Shown here one piece after another: positions 24,278 through 33,370 of a stretch of 64,000 nucleotides of DNA. Location: positions 897,386-961,385 of the forward strand of contig CAJINV010000016.1 in the NCBI GenBank assembly GCA_905178155.1, read 5' to 3'. Position numbers and translations under genes: made by a program. The notes under the pieces were generated by a model. It did not search any database. It had not been told where the DNA came from and worked only from the letters and a program-made list of their open reading frames with translations. The first letter of the stretch is position 1, and every line of letters starts with the position of its first letter. This DNA comes from Amoebophrya sp. A120 (Eukaryota > Sar > Dinophyceae > Syndiniales > Amoebophryaceae).

Positions 24278-24318
24278 GAGTCTGACTTCTCGAGATGGAG
24301 GACATAGAGTTGTGGTAG
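24278..24318. repeat. 41-nt direct repeat, left copy
   Basis: Matches 26502-26542 at 40 of 41 positions (starts GAGTCTG, contains CTTCTCGAGATGGAGGAC). The two copies bracket the G+C-rich island. Confidence 0.95.
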
Positions 24319-26501
24319 GTCCGTCCCGCGAGTGAGGTCGCCCGCGACCGGGCAAAATGGCAGGCCGGAGGGGAGGCGACTTGGCCCAGGAGCCAGGATG
24401 GCAGCGGGCGCACGCAAATACCTCCCGCTGACCTTACCGCGGCGCCAGTGGGTGCGTCCGTTGGTGTTGTAGGGTATTGCGGCTCTTTGGCGATCGCGGG
24501 CGAAGCAACTCGGGGGCGGGGGCTAAGGCCCCCCCTGCGCTAGCTTTTGACTGGGCCCGGGCTTTGGCCCCTGCGCCACCCCGGGTGGGCCGCGCCGCCC
24601 TTTGGGTGGGTCGTTAGAAGTTGCCCGGGCCAGGCCCCCCCGCCGGTTTTTTGTTGCAGAGTGAAAGAACAGCCGCGCGCCGGGGGCCCGGCGCCCGCTG
24701 GCTTTTGCGCGCGAAGCCCGGAGGCTTCTTGCGGCCGGCCGCAAGCGGCAAGCGTCTCTCTGGCCTCCGCGGCCTTGTGCGCAGCGCCCGGCCCAACCCG
24801 AGCGACCGCCCGCGGTCGCCCCAAGGCCCCGGCGGCTATTTCATTCGGGCGGGCTAGGGGGGCTGGTGGTGTTCCATTCCCGCCCCGGCATAGGCGCGGG
24901 CTTCTTTTGTAGCTATGCTCGCTGGGGATGGGGTCCGGAATGGCTCCGGGCGGCTTTGGCCCGCCGCGGCCCAGCGCAGTGAGTGCTTCCGAAAGAAAGT
25001 ATTTCAAGGGGGCGCCGGGTGTTTTCTGCGTTGGCTTTTCATTCTATTGGCTTTGGAAAATTTTGGGAAGGCTTCGGGGAGATATTCGGGAGGCCCCTGC
25101 CGTGCTCTTTCCAGTTTTTCCAGAAAAAAGAAGAACGGGGGGGCCCGCCTTGCGGCCTCCGCGTTGGTGCGTCTGCCCGGGCCCGCCGCACGGGAGGCGC
25201 GCCCGCATATTGGAGGCGTTGGCCCGCCCCGGGGAAAGGGTGCGCCGCAGAGCGCGGCCAGGGAGGCGGGCCAGTCTGCCCTTTGCCGTCCGAGCCCGCC
25301 CCGGCGGCTTTCGCTTCTGCCCTGCCCTCCGCGCCGCCCCATGGCAGTCTTTTGGCCGGCCTTGTGCTTCGGGGCAGCCAGGCGGCCTGTTGGCCCGCCT
25401 CCGTCCGCCCCGGCGCGCGCCCGTCCATTTCGCCGGGGGCCCCGGGCCTTCGCTCCTTGTATTGCCCGGCCCGTGCGTGTGTCCCACGCACTCGGCGTGC
25501 GGGTGTACCGCCCGCGCCCTAGCCAGAAACTGCCTGCGTGGCGCGCCCCGCCCGCGCGGGCGGGCACGAAAAAGGGGCCGGCCCCAGGACAGGCGTGCGC
25601 GGGCGAAGGGGCCCGCAGGAAGGGTGGCGCCACTTATTTTGCCCACTGGACTGACTGACTTCGCCCGGTCGGTCGCAATGGCGGTGGGCACGCACCCACG
25701 CAGGCAAACCAGCTCGGCGGCCGAACTGCCGGCGAGGGCCCGAGGAGCGATGGAGCAGAGAAGCTGCATGCCGCCGCCCTAATGAGAATGAAGACTGGCA
25801 AAAAGAGCAGGGGCGGGGCCCGCCAAAAGTTGGGCGGCAGTGGGCCTCGGCCTGGGCATCCACCCCATGTGCGCGCCCATGCTATGGGCACCGTTGTGAC
25901 AGCCGGGCGGGTCGTGCCCGGCCTGCCGCGCGCGGCTTTCTCTGGGCCCTCTCGCGTAGTTCGGGTCCAGAGGGGCCGTGGGTCTTGGTCTTGCTTTTCC
26001 TTTATCGGTCGCCGCGCCGCCGTGTCCTACCTGCAGAACATTACTCAATAGGCATAGCCATTATTTAGTCATGACGGCGTGGCACGGGAGTAAAGACCTT
26101 GGAATTAATGCGGGCAGGGTGCCTAACCCGCGGGGGAGAAAACAGTCCAAAGCCCGGGGCGGTTGGATGTGGATCAGGGGCAAATTTTGTGCATGTGCTG
26201 GAAATTTATTGTTGAAATATTTTTGAAAAGCTTTGCGCGGTCCGTTTGTAGGGTAGCTTTGCCTTTGCCATCGCGTCGCCTTATAGCTTTGTCTTTTGTC
26301 GCCGCATTCCCGACATCGCACTACCATGAGGATTGAGTATATTCCGCATGGAAAACTCGCGCAAATTGTTAAAGAGCACCATACCGCCGCGATTGGGGTT
26401 TTTCTGATTTTTCGGTTTTCGGTTTTGGGTTTTATATAGCAAAATCTCCTCCCTGGTCCTCCCTACCCTGGGACCCGGGATTCTATAAACTCTTCTGATA
26501 T
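24319..26501. other. Second G+C-rich island, bracketed by 41-nt direct repeats
   Basis: Strongly G+C- and CpG-rich from about 24330 to 26050, unlike the roughly even composition around it. Long frames are open on both strands over the same bases (24928-25782 on +, 25044-25769 on -), which points to a composition effect, not coding. I recognise no gene. The last 450 bases return to normal composition and contain a family H introner fragment (26177-26220) and a short ATG-started frame at 26325. Confidence 0.7.
26177..26220. mobile_element. Solo right end of a family H introner
   Basis: The segment around TTTTGTGCATGTGCTGGAAA matches the right arm of the introner at 13492-13642 and ends in ATA. 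No matching left arm was found upstream, so it looks like a truncated copy. Confidence 0.5.
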
Positions 26502-26542
26502 GAGTCTGCCTTCTCGAGATGGAGGACATAGAGTTGTGGTAG
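26502..26542. repeat. 41-nt direct repeat, right copy
   Basis: One mismatch to 24278-24318. It lies just upstream of the next gene's open frame. Confidence 0.95.
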
Positions 26543-27688
26543 CTGTGCTTATTCAATATCGGTACTAAATTTGTCAAATCGGACTTACCACGTGCACGTC
26601 GACAAGATTCTTGTGAAACCCGACAACAGTGCCGTCTTCGACATTGCCGACGAGGACAAATTTGCGGCCGCGATTGGCGAGGTGAATTACGTGCGAAAGA
26701 AGCTCTGGGAAAAGGGCATTCTGCACCTCCCAACCCCCGACTCCCTCGGCGCTGGCGCCTTGGGCGGGGCCGGGGGGACCAACCACGACGGCGGTATCGG
26801 GCACATTCCTTTCGCCGGCAACGTCACCCACCTAGTACCCGGCGCAGCTGGTGGAGGTGCGCCCGCCCCAGGTTGTGGTGGCGGCGGGGGAATAAATAGC
26901 AAGGCCGTCTCCGCCGCCGCCCCCGGCTTTGGAAACCCCACCGCGCCGGGAGGAGCAGGAGCTCCGGGGCTAGGGGGGCCCGCAGCCGCGAACAACAACA
27001 GCTGTACCTACGCCGCGGCGCCCGGATTCGGGCCCGCACCGGGTTTCGCCGCAAACAGCCAGCATAACAGCTACGGGTCGAGTTCCTACAACCATCATGG
27101 CCCGAACACAACCAGTCCGAACGTGGTCAATAACAGTGCTTGTTACGACCAGCACGGGTATAATAACACCTCCACAGCTGCGCATCTTTCCGGTAGTACT
27201 TCGCACCACACCACCACAGCGAGCGCGGCGCACAGCAGCAACAATCCCCCACTGTCGCTCGAGAAAAGAGACGGCCGCATGGCGGTTTTAGGGCAGGCGT
27301 GTGTGGACTTCTTGGCGCAGTGTCCGGAGAAAACGGTACTGATGCAGCACTTGAGCTCTGACCCACAGATCACGGAGCTGAAGCGCGGTGTGGTGGCGAA
27401 GTTTGAAAAATGGATCAAGCAAAACGAGCATGTGTTTCGGCTAAAGGAGGTGCATCAGGGGGGCACGGTAAGTAATATTTGGTGATGTCTACTATAGATA
27501 GTTGTTGATCCTTCCATGTTGAAAGCGAATTTAAGCAGCAGTTCTATACTGTACAATTTTTTTCTTCACATAAAAATCAGGTAAAAACGTACATCAACCT
27601 GCACTTGGAGCCCAATGAGAACGGCGAGATGATATTTCCCTCGGCAGTGAGTGGCCTGCACCCCTGTGCCTCGGTGGCGGGTTGTTAA
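26532..27688 (+). CDS. Gly/Ala/Pro-rich protein with helical C-terminal domain; 5' end uncertain
   Basis: Open frame from 26532 to 27467, then a strong GT-AG intron (GTAAGT at 27468, AG at 27580) and a last exon 27581-27688 (TAA). No in-frame ATG exists near the start, so an upstream exon or a later 3' splice site is needed; a TACTAA branch-like motif sits at 26563-26568. Residues after the start (DKILVKPDNSAVFDIADEDK) look folded, followed by a long Gly/Ala/Asn/His-rich linker. The C-terminal part (AVLGQACVDFLAQCP ... RGVVAKFEKWIKQNEHVF) again has a winged-helix-like rhythm, similar in feel to the preceding gene. I do not recognise the family. Confidence 0.6.
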
Positions 27689-28603
27689 AAGAACATGTTA
27701 ATATCGTGCTGGTCGACGTCGGTTCTGGATTTATTTTCGGCGCTCCCCGAGGCTGAGGTGCAGGAGTACTTCTTTTAGGCGTTTGGTTTGCGCTAGGATA
27801 CTATTACTATACAAGTTACAGCACCTCCTCCCTGATAGTGCAAGGGAAAAGAGCTACGGGATAGGATTTCCTGGCAGAAAGTAAAGCATAAGCATTCCAA
27901 TGGATGAATCGACATCACGACGACAAGAAAGACGAGAATAAACGCCACGACTGATAGAAGTAAGTACTTATCATCTATTCGCGCTTCCAGATGAACGGCA
28001 TGACTGAGTATGTGAGTTCTTCTCTGTAAACTCGACGACGCAGAGGCAGATTGAATCTGCAATGTAAAAAGCGACATCATCACAACTAATAAGGAAGAAA
28101 ACTGCTGTGGCTGTCACAGCAGCCGCCGGCCGTGACAACGAAGGTCCGAGTTCGTCTCCATCGTTGTGCCCTGGTGAAGGTGGCGACTTTTTTATCGCTA
28201 AGGACTTCCCGCAAGCTACACGCTTCAGTTACAAGGAATTTCGATTTATTTCTTGATGTCGTTCGAATGCGAATCTTTTTTGATCCGCACAGAACAAGCT
28301 GCCAAAATGAGTAGAGAAGTGTAAGTTTTGTCGTGACTGAAGCTTTTTAAACCGATGGGGATGTTGCCGATCTCATCGTCACTCGTTGATCTCCCGCAAG
28401 GCCCAGTTAGCCTCTGACTTTTTGTCCCCCTATTTATCGCACCAATGGAACAAGAACGCAGAAGAAGTACTAAAGTCAAGTTGGATTCCAATTCCTTATA
28501 TTGCAAGACGCACTACCACCTGTTCGTGCATGTATTTTTGAGTACCTCAAGTTTGCGACTAGAACTACCTTTTCCACCTCCGCTCCTTGAAAACGAGAAC
28601 ACC
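27689..28603. other. Intergenic stretch, nothing recognised
   Basis: No repeat or coding signal seen. An in-frame ATG at 28445 could extend the next gene upstream. Confidence 0.5.
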
Positions 28604-29900
28604 ATGGCCCGGGTAAGTGGAGCTGCTCCTTTTGGCCTCGATGTACTTGAAGCAGACCTGCAGCATTGGCGGGGTGAAGAAGCCTATAGCGCGGCGACGT
28701 TTGTGGACCTCAACAACGTGGAATCGCCGCAGAACAACAAGAACCGTGGCTCAGCAGCCAGCCGTAGGTCCCCCTCACCGAGAAGGGGCGCAAAACTGAC
28801 CCTGTCCCGCGAAATTGCCCAATACGAGGTGCTATGCATTGCAAAAGCGTCGTACTAGTATAAAGTGCATGTTGACAAATTTGCTCAAGAACAAAAAAAT
28901 GCAATTTGTAGTGCTGTTTTCCCTTAGAAAGTAGATCTGTCATGCATGGCTGCAATTAGTACGAGTGCGATACTTTTGCACTGGATAGGTGCCGCCGCAC
29001 TTGCGGGTGCAGAGTATGGATGAGCAATTTTTGCTCGAGAAAAAGTACCTCGATCTGTACAAACAGAAGCTGGAAAAAGAGATAAAACGGGAGGAATCTT
29101 TGCAGAAAAAGGTAGTACACATATCAATGCTTTTCAGCCGTTGCGGACGTTTTTCTTTTTGCATTATTGTTTTCCGTCATAGCGATAGGGATAGAAGTAC
29201 TTACAAGTAGTAGAGGACGTGTAGTGTACCAGTGAGGGTGGAACAGGCTGTGCACAATGAATTTGAATACACAATCGACCACACGCCCCAGCCGGCGAAC
29301 GAGAAGCAATCCTCCCTGATGCAAGAGCTTCGCTCCTGGCGGGAGAAGCAGAAGGAGCAGATCCAGAAGGAGACGGAGGAGAGAGACAAAAAATTGTCCG
29401 ACATGCAGGAAATCACACAGGCGACGGAGCATATCGCACGAAAAAACTGTTTCATCACTGTGAACTTGTGATGCATAGAGTTGAAGACTGAAACTAGTTG
29501 TCTTGCTACATCTGCAAGACATCGGATTTTTCATCAGCGTGTTTTCCCCTTGGGAAGCGCGCATAGCAGGTTTTCTGTGTCATGTGTAACGAACTTGTGA
29601 TGCAGATCTTGCAAAATCATCACAGAGAGACAGTTTTTTTGTGGGATAGAGCAGGAATGTCGCAAATTTTTGAAAAAATACGACTGGGACGTCAAAATTG
29701 CGTGTGAACAATATTTATGCATTGCAAAAGTATCGTACTAGTATAAATTGCATCACAAATCTTAGCAAGAAGAAAAGTGGAATTTGTAATGCTGTTTTAC
29801 CTTTAGGAAGGAGATTTGTCATGCATATTTGCAATTAGTACGACTACGATACTTTTGCACAGGATAATATTTCAATGGCGAGGATGTCAGCGGGTCGTGA
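28604..29900 (+). CDS. Coiled-coil protein with UBA-like C-terminus, 207 residues
   Basis: Exons 28604-28832, 28993-29111, 29247-29431, 29654-29715 and 29872-29900 total 624 nt. Three introns are introners (A, F, A); 29112-29246 is GT-AG. The middle is strongly coiled-coil (LEKKYLDLYKQKLEKEIKRE and later a Gln/Lys/Glu-rich helix). The last 30 residues, rebuilt across two introners, read CRKFLKKYDWDVKIACEQYF; the spacing of Phe-Leu, Trp-Asp and Ala resembles UBA-type ubiquitin-binding three-helix domains. That is a pattern match only. Start chosen at the ATG in ACCATGG; an in-frame ATG at 28445 would add 53 residues. Confidence 0.75.
28833..28987 (+). mobile_element. Introner, family A
   Basis: Target duplication GGTGC at 28828-28832 and 28988-28992. 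In this copy one cut register would give GTGC...ATAG, a possible GT-AG boundary. Confidence 0.92.
29432..29648 (-). mobile_element. Introner, family F, reversed orientation
   Basis: Target duplication GAGCA at 29427-29431 and 29649-29653. Arms GAAAAAACTGT and complement. The interior matches the reverse of the copies at 19729 and 37395. Confidence 0.88.
29716..29866 (+). mobile_element. Introner, family A
   Basis: Target duplication ATATT at 29711-29715 and 29867-29871. Arms GCAAAAGTATCGTACT and complement. Removal joins Glu-Gln-Tyr to Phe-Asn-Gly. Confidence 0.92.
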
Positions 29901-30732
29901 ACAAACTGGTGAACATGATCTTCTTCAAGGACATACTACTTCGCGGTTTAGAAGTTTGCTTTTTTTAGATGAAGCGAACAAGAAACAGAATTGAAGTGAA
30001 AGAATGAAGATGCTCCTGACAGGAAAGTTTTGTTCTGTTCTTTGCCGCAAAAGATGTTTGTCGCGTCTATAGATGGAAAAATGCACTGTCGTAAAGATGT
30101 ATCCACCGCAGGGTGTGTTGCTGCTGCTGATATGTACCGCAATTCGTATATGAAAATGAGTATGAAACGCTAAGGCATCCGTAACTCGTCGTTCCTTTTC
30201 ATCGTGATCCTTCGTACCGTCTTCGTACTCATAGAACGCATCTCGACGACGTCCAAACATTTACAGCTTGTCACCTGGTGCACTTGTGGCAATCGTTGCA
30301 AGAAACTCGCTCAGCATTAACTTGAAACGCACTCCCTATAATCCAGCGAGAAGCACCAATGAACCAAATTTATCTCCATTCAAAAAAACAGCTTGGTGTT
30401 GTGTCTTTTCCACGGTGTCAAGGCGCTTTTTTTTTTGTTCACTATCGGGAAGCTAGAACGTGAGTATATGTAGTTTTGATTTTAGCATTGGGAAACTACC
30501 GACAGCATAGCACTTTTCTACTGGGATATTAATTTGTTCACATATTACTACACGCACTACGACTACCCTACACGTAAAAGTACAATGTTTCTATCGCTTC
30601 TGAAACTCAATAAACGCATCATCACTTCTTACATTCAACATTTTCATCCTGCTCCTCGCATGGTCACAAGTTCCTTCTGCTAGTGCAATTGATTTCAATT
30701 TGTGCACATATATAGCACATTAAATTTCTATC
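29901..30732. other. Intergenic stretch, nothing recognised
   Basis: A+T-rich, with short homopolymer runs; no coding frame supported. Confidence 0.5.
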
Positions 30733-32217
30733 ATGTCCCGCGTCCGGTTCCAACAGACGGAGTCCAGCCGACAAAAATCCCGGTCCCCCCTACCGTCCCC
30801 GGATAGACGTGGTCAACAAGGAAATGCCGCAACTTTGTTGGAGGACGACGATGAAAACGAAGAAGGTGGACATCATGTCTCTCGCTCGGTTGTAGATGCC
30901 GGGCCTGCGTCTGCCATAACGGGTAAGAATGATGTCAAATCCCCAACATCAACTACTCCACGGACGAAGATGAACCAGAACAAAGCTTCAAAGACGAAAG
31001 CCAGTATCTCCGACCTCCTCGAAGAAATCTCCGCCGCGAAGCGGCCATCTGCTTTGTCGAAGACAAAATCCACAACGCTCCCAAAACTCGAAGACGCCCT
31101 CCCGCCGAGGGACCCGCTGAAGAATTTCAGCCGGAAAGACTTGCAGAATTTACAGCTACGAATCACCGAAAACGTCAAACAGTCGCAGCTGGAGAAGAAC
31201 TGGAAGCAGAGCGACAAGATCGGGAAGTTTTTTATCGATCCAGCAATTAACAGTCTTTTTCTACCGGTTGGGAGAGAGGAAACCACCTGGGAAATCGAGC
31301 GGAAAATGCACGCGAGAAGGTCAACCCGCTCCTATCGAGAGTTACCCGACGACGGGAGGCGGCGGTTGCGTCTGCACTACTTCGATAAGAAAGAGGAATA
31401 CACGAAGTTGAGACGAGAAAAAACCGTGTCGGAGCACGTGTTCACGAAGGAAGAAGTACGGAGAAGGGCAATACTGGAGAAGGATTTGATGCGGAAGCAA
31501 CACCCCCTCTACGTGAACAAAATGCGACAGTTGACCTACGACAACGCTGTTGCGAAAGAGAAGTATTTGCAGGCGATTGCAGCGGAAGAAGCGGAACAGG
31601 AAGCGAGGTTGCAAGGGGAAGCGGAATTTGAACTGCTACAGGGGGCTAGGAAGGAAGTGCTCGCGAAGCAAGCGACAGCTGCATCGTTGGAGGGTAATGA
31701 GCAACAAGCTCTGGCGGGTAATCCTAATCTTGACGGCCCCGGTGGATCGGCAGCCGGAAGTGGCGTAAAGAAACAAGGAACAGCAGTAGGAACGGGGACT
31801 GGTTCGCAAGTGCACGACGAAAGAACTGAGATGCAGATGAACGAGCGGAAAAGCAACCGATCAAGCGTAACAAATTCCCGGCCAACTTCGCCCAGTCCTG
31901 GTGAAGAGAAGAATAGAAAAACTACGCAGTCGAAAATCAAACCCCCGAAACTGCTCCCCTTACCGAATTCCAGCACGGCCGCTGTTCCGAACACACAGAT
32001 AAAGAACTACTGGAAGACGGTTGACATGTCCACGCGGGGGAATTCGTTCGAGGAAAAATATCCGTGGAAAGCAAAGGAGGAGAAGCGGGACCTTTACCAG
32101 GACGGCTTCTATGAAAAACAAGTGAAGTTGGTCAATAATTTGGACGCAAGGAAACAGGGCGGGTTGCATAAAGACAATCACGCAGCGGCACCAGGGTCGA
32201 ATAAAACGAAACTGTGA
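30733..32217 (+). CDS. Intronless coiled-coil/basic protein, 494 residues
   Basis: One open frame from ATG 30733 (MSRVRFQQTESSRQKSRSPL) to TGA, no intron. The first 130 residues are Ser/Lys-rich and probably disordered. Residues about 170-310 are highly charged and helical (EIERKMHARRSTRSYRELP, then an Ala/Glu-rich coiled coil), and about 320-420 are low complexity again. Near the C-terminus STRGNSFEEKYPWKAKEEK is more ordered. I recognise no family; the composition would suit a cytoskeletal or axonemal protein, which is speculation. It is the second intronless gene in the window. Confidence 0.75.
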   Translation: MSRVRFQQTESSRQKSRSPLPSPDRRGQQGNAATLLEDDDENEEGGHHVSRSVVDAGPASAITGKNDVKSPTSTTPRTKMNQNKASKTKASISDLLEEISAAKRPSALSKTKSTTLPKLEDALPPRDPLKNFSRKDLQNLQLRITENVKQSQLEKNWKQSDKIGKFFIDPAINSLFLPVGREETTWEIERKMHARRSTRSYRELPDDGRRRLRLHYFDKKEEYTKLRREKTVSEHVFTKEEVRRRAILEKDLMRKQHPLYVNKMRQLTYDNAVAKEKYLQAIAAEEAEQEARLQGEAEFELLQGARKEVLAKQATAASLEGNEQQALAGNPNLDGPGGSAAGSGVKKQGTAVGTGTGSQVHDERTEMQMNERKSNRSSVTNSRPTSPSPGEEKNRKTTQSKIKPPKLLPLPNSSTAAVPNTQIKNYWKTVDMSTRGNSFEEKYPWKAKEEKRDLYQDGFYEKQVKLVNNLDARKQGGLHKDNHAAAPGSNKTKL

Positions 32218-32889
32218 TGATGGGAGACAGATTCATTTGTGGTTTCACAGACGAGCATTAGTAGGTTAGTACTACACATTTTTTCTTTAGTTTTCGTTAA
32301 TCATTCACATGGGAATTGTTTTAGGTTTCGCGCATATATATACACAGTTTTCAAACTTCCCTTTGGGATTTTAGTTTTCAATATACACAGTTTTACCAGC
32401 ATGGGAAATAATCATAAAATGGGAAAATACAGTACAACACGGGCAATTACCGAGAGGACCGGAGATCATGCGCATAATGCACCACATTCGTCACAGTTAG
32501 AAGCAGTAGTTTCTATCCGAGACTACTTACAATCTTTCGCTCTGTTTCTGATTGATGAAGCTTCATTTTCTATTACTTGTTTTTTGTCGTCCTCTTTCTC
32601 ACTAGTATCCCTTGTTCGATGTAAGACAGTGAGTTGTACGCAGATGTACCTGTGCACATGAGTATCAGTAAAACTTCTGTCCCGGTGACACGGTAGTTGT
32701 TGTAAATTATTATTTGTCGATGATGATGGAAGGCGAAGGCGTGCCCAGCGAAGGCGTTCTTTAGCCACAGCTGCATTCGGCGGTTAGACCGTCTCGCTAC
32801 ATTTTGATCGTGTTCTCCATGACGATTTGCCTCTTTTTCTTGTTTTCATACCGTTTTAGTAGCTTGTCACACTCTTGACAGCACACATT
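32218..32889. other. Intergenic stretch, nothing recognised
   Basis: A+T-rich spacer without repeats or coding frames I can support. Confidence 0.5.
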
Positions 32890-33225
32890 ATGGAGATGGA
32901 GTGGCAGCCGTTTAGTCGTGGCACATGCGTCGTCTTCAGGCGTGAATATTTGTTTACTGCTTCACTTCTGTGCAACGTAAGAACTGCAATTTATCAAATA
33001 ACATCGTTGTGCAACGTGGTTTCTTTGTCTGCATCAACTACATCAGTGTAGTGTTTCTTTCAGGAGTTTGATCGTTCTTCAATCTTTATTTCTCTTGGCG
33101 TGGCTGCAAGAGTGCCGAACTGGTACCCATTGCAACGCATTCGCAAAAAATATCGCATTCAGATTCACCACAACCGAAAGGGGAGGGACTCGGACTACAC
33201 GGACTACAGGCATGGGCGTTACTAA
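32890..33225 (+). CDS. Possible small two-exon gene, 82 residues
   Basis: ATG at 32890 (MEMEWQPFSRGTCVVFRREY), exon to 32976, GT-AG intron 32977-33063 with GTAAGA donor and TTTCTTTCAG acceptor, then 33064-33225 to TAA. Phases match and the second exon reads VAARVPNWYPLQRIRKKYRI, which looks like real protein. It may instead be the 5' end of the Mei2-like gene: a donor at 33117 (GTACCC) has the phase needed to join the exon at 33371. Confidence 0.4.
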
Positions 33226-33370
33226 CAAAAATTTCTACTTAAGTTTCACAATCGTGACAGGACACTGCTCACAATAAAAAAAAATCATGACGGTGTAAAT
33301 CGAACAAGTCAGAAACGTTTTGGTTCACTGCAAGCAAGGTTGTCTCTCCTATTCTTCGTTTATTTTGCAG

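Noticed and set aside
24928-25782. 284-codon open frame in the second G+C-rich island (and an overlapping 241-codon frame on the other strand)
   Set aside because: Both strands and several frames are open over the same bases, the products are Pro/Arg/Ala-rich with no motif, and high G+C content lowers stop frequency. This is a composition effect.
28613-28655. Possible 43-nt GT-AG intron starting GTAAGTGG after ATGGCCCGG
   Set aside because: Reading through gives a smooth protein sequence and the intron would be shorter than any other in the window.
33201-33370. Family-type introner between the small gene and the Mei2-like gene
   Set aside because: No inverted arms, TAT/ATA ends or duplicated 5-mer could be found; treated as spacer or a GT-AG intron.
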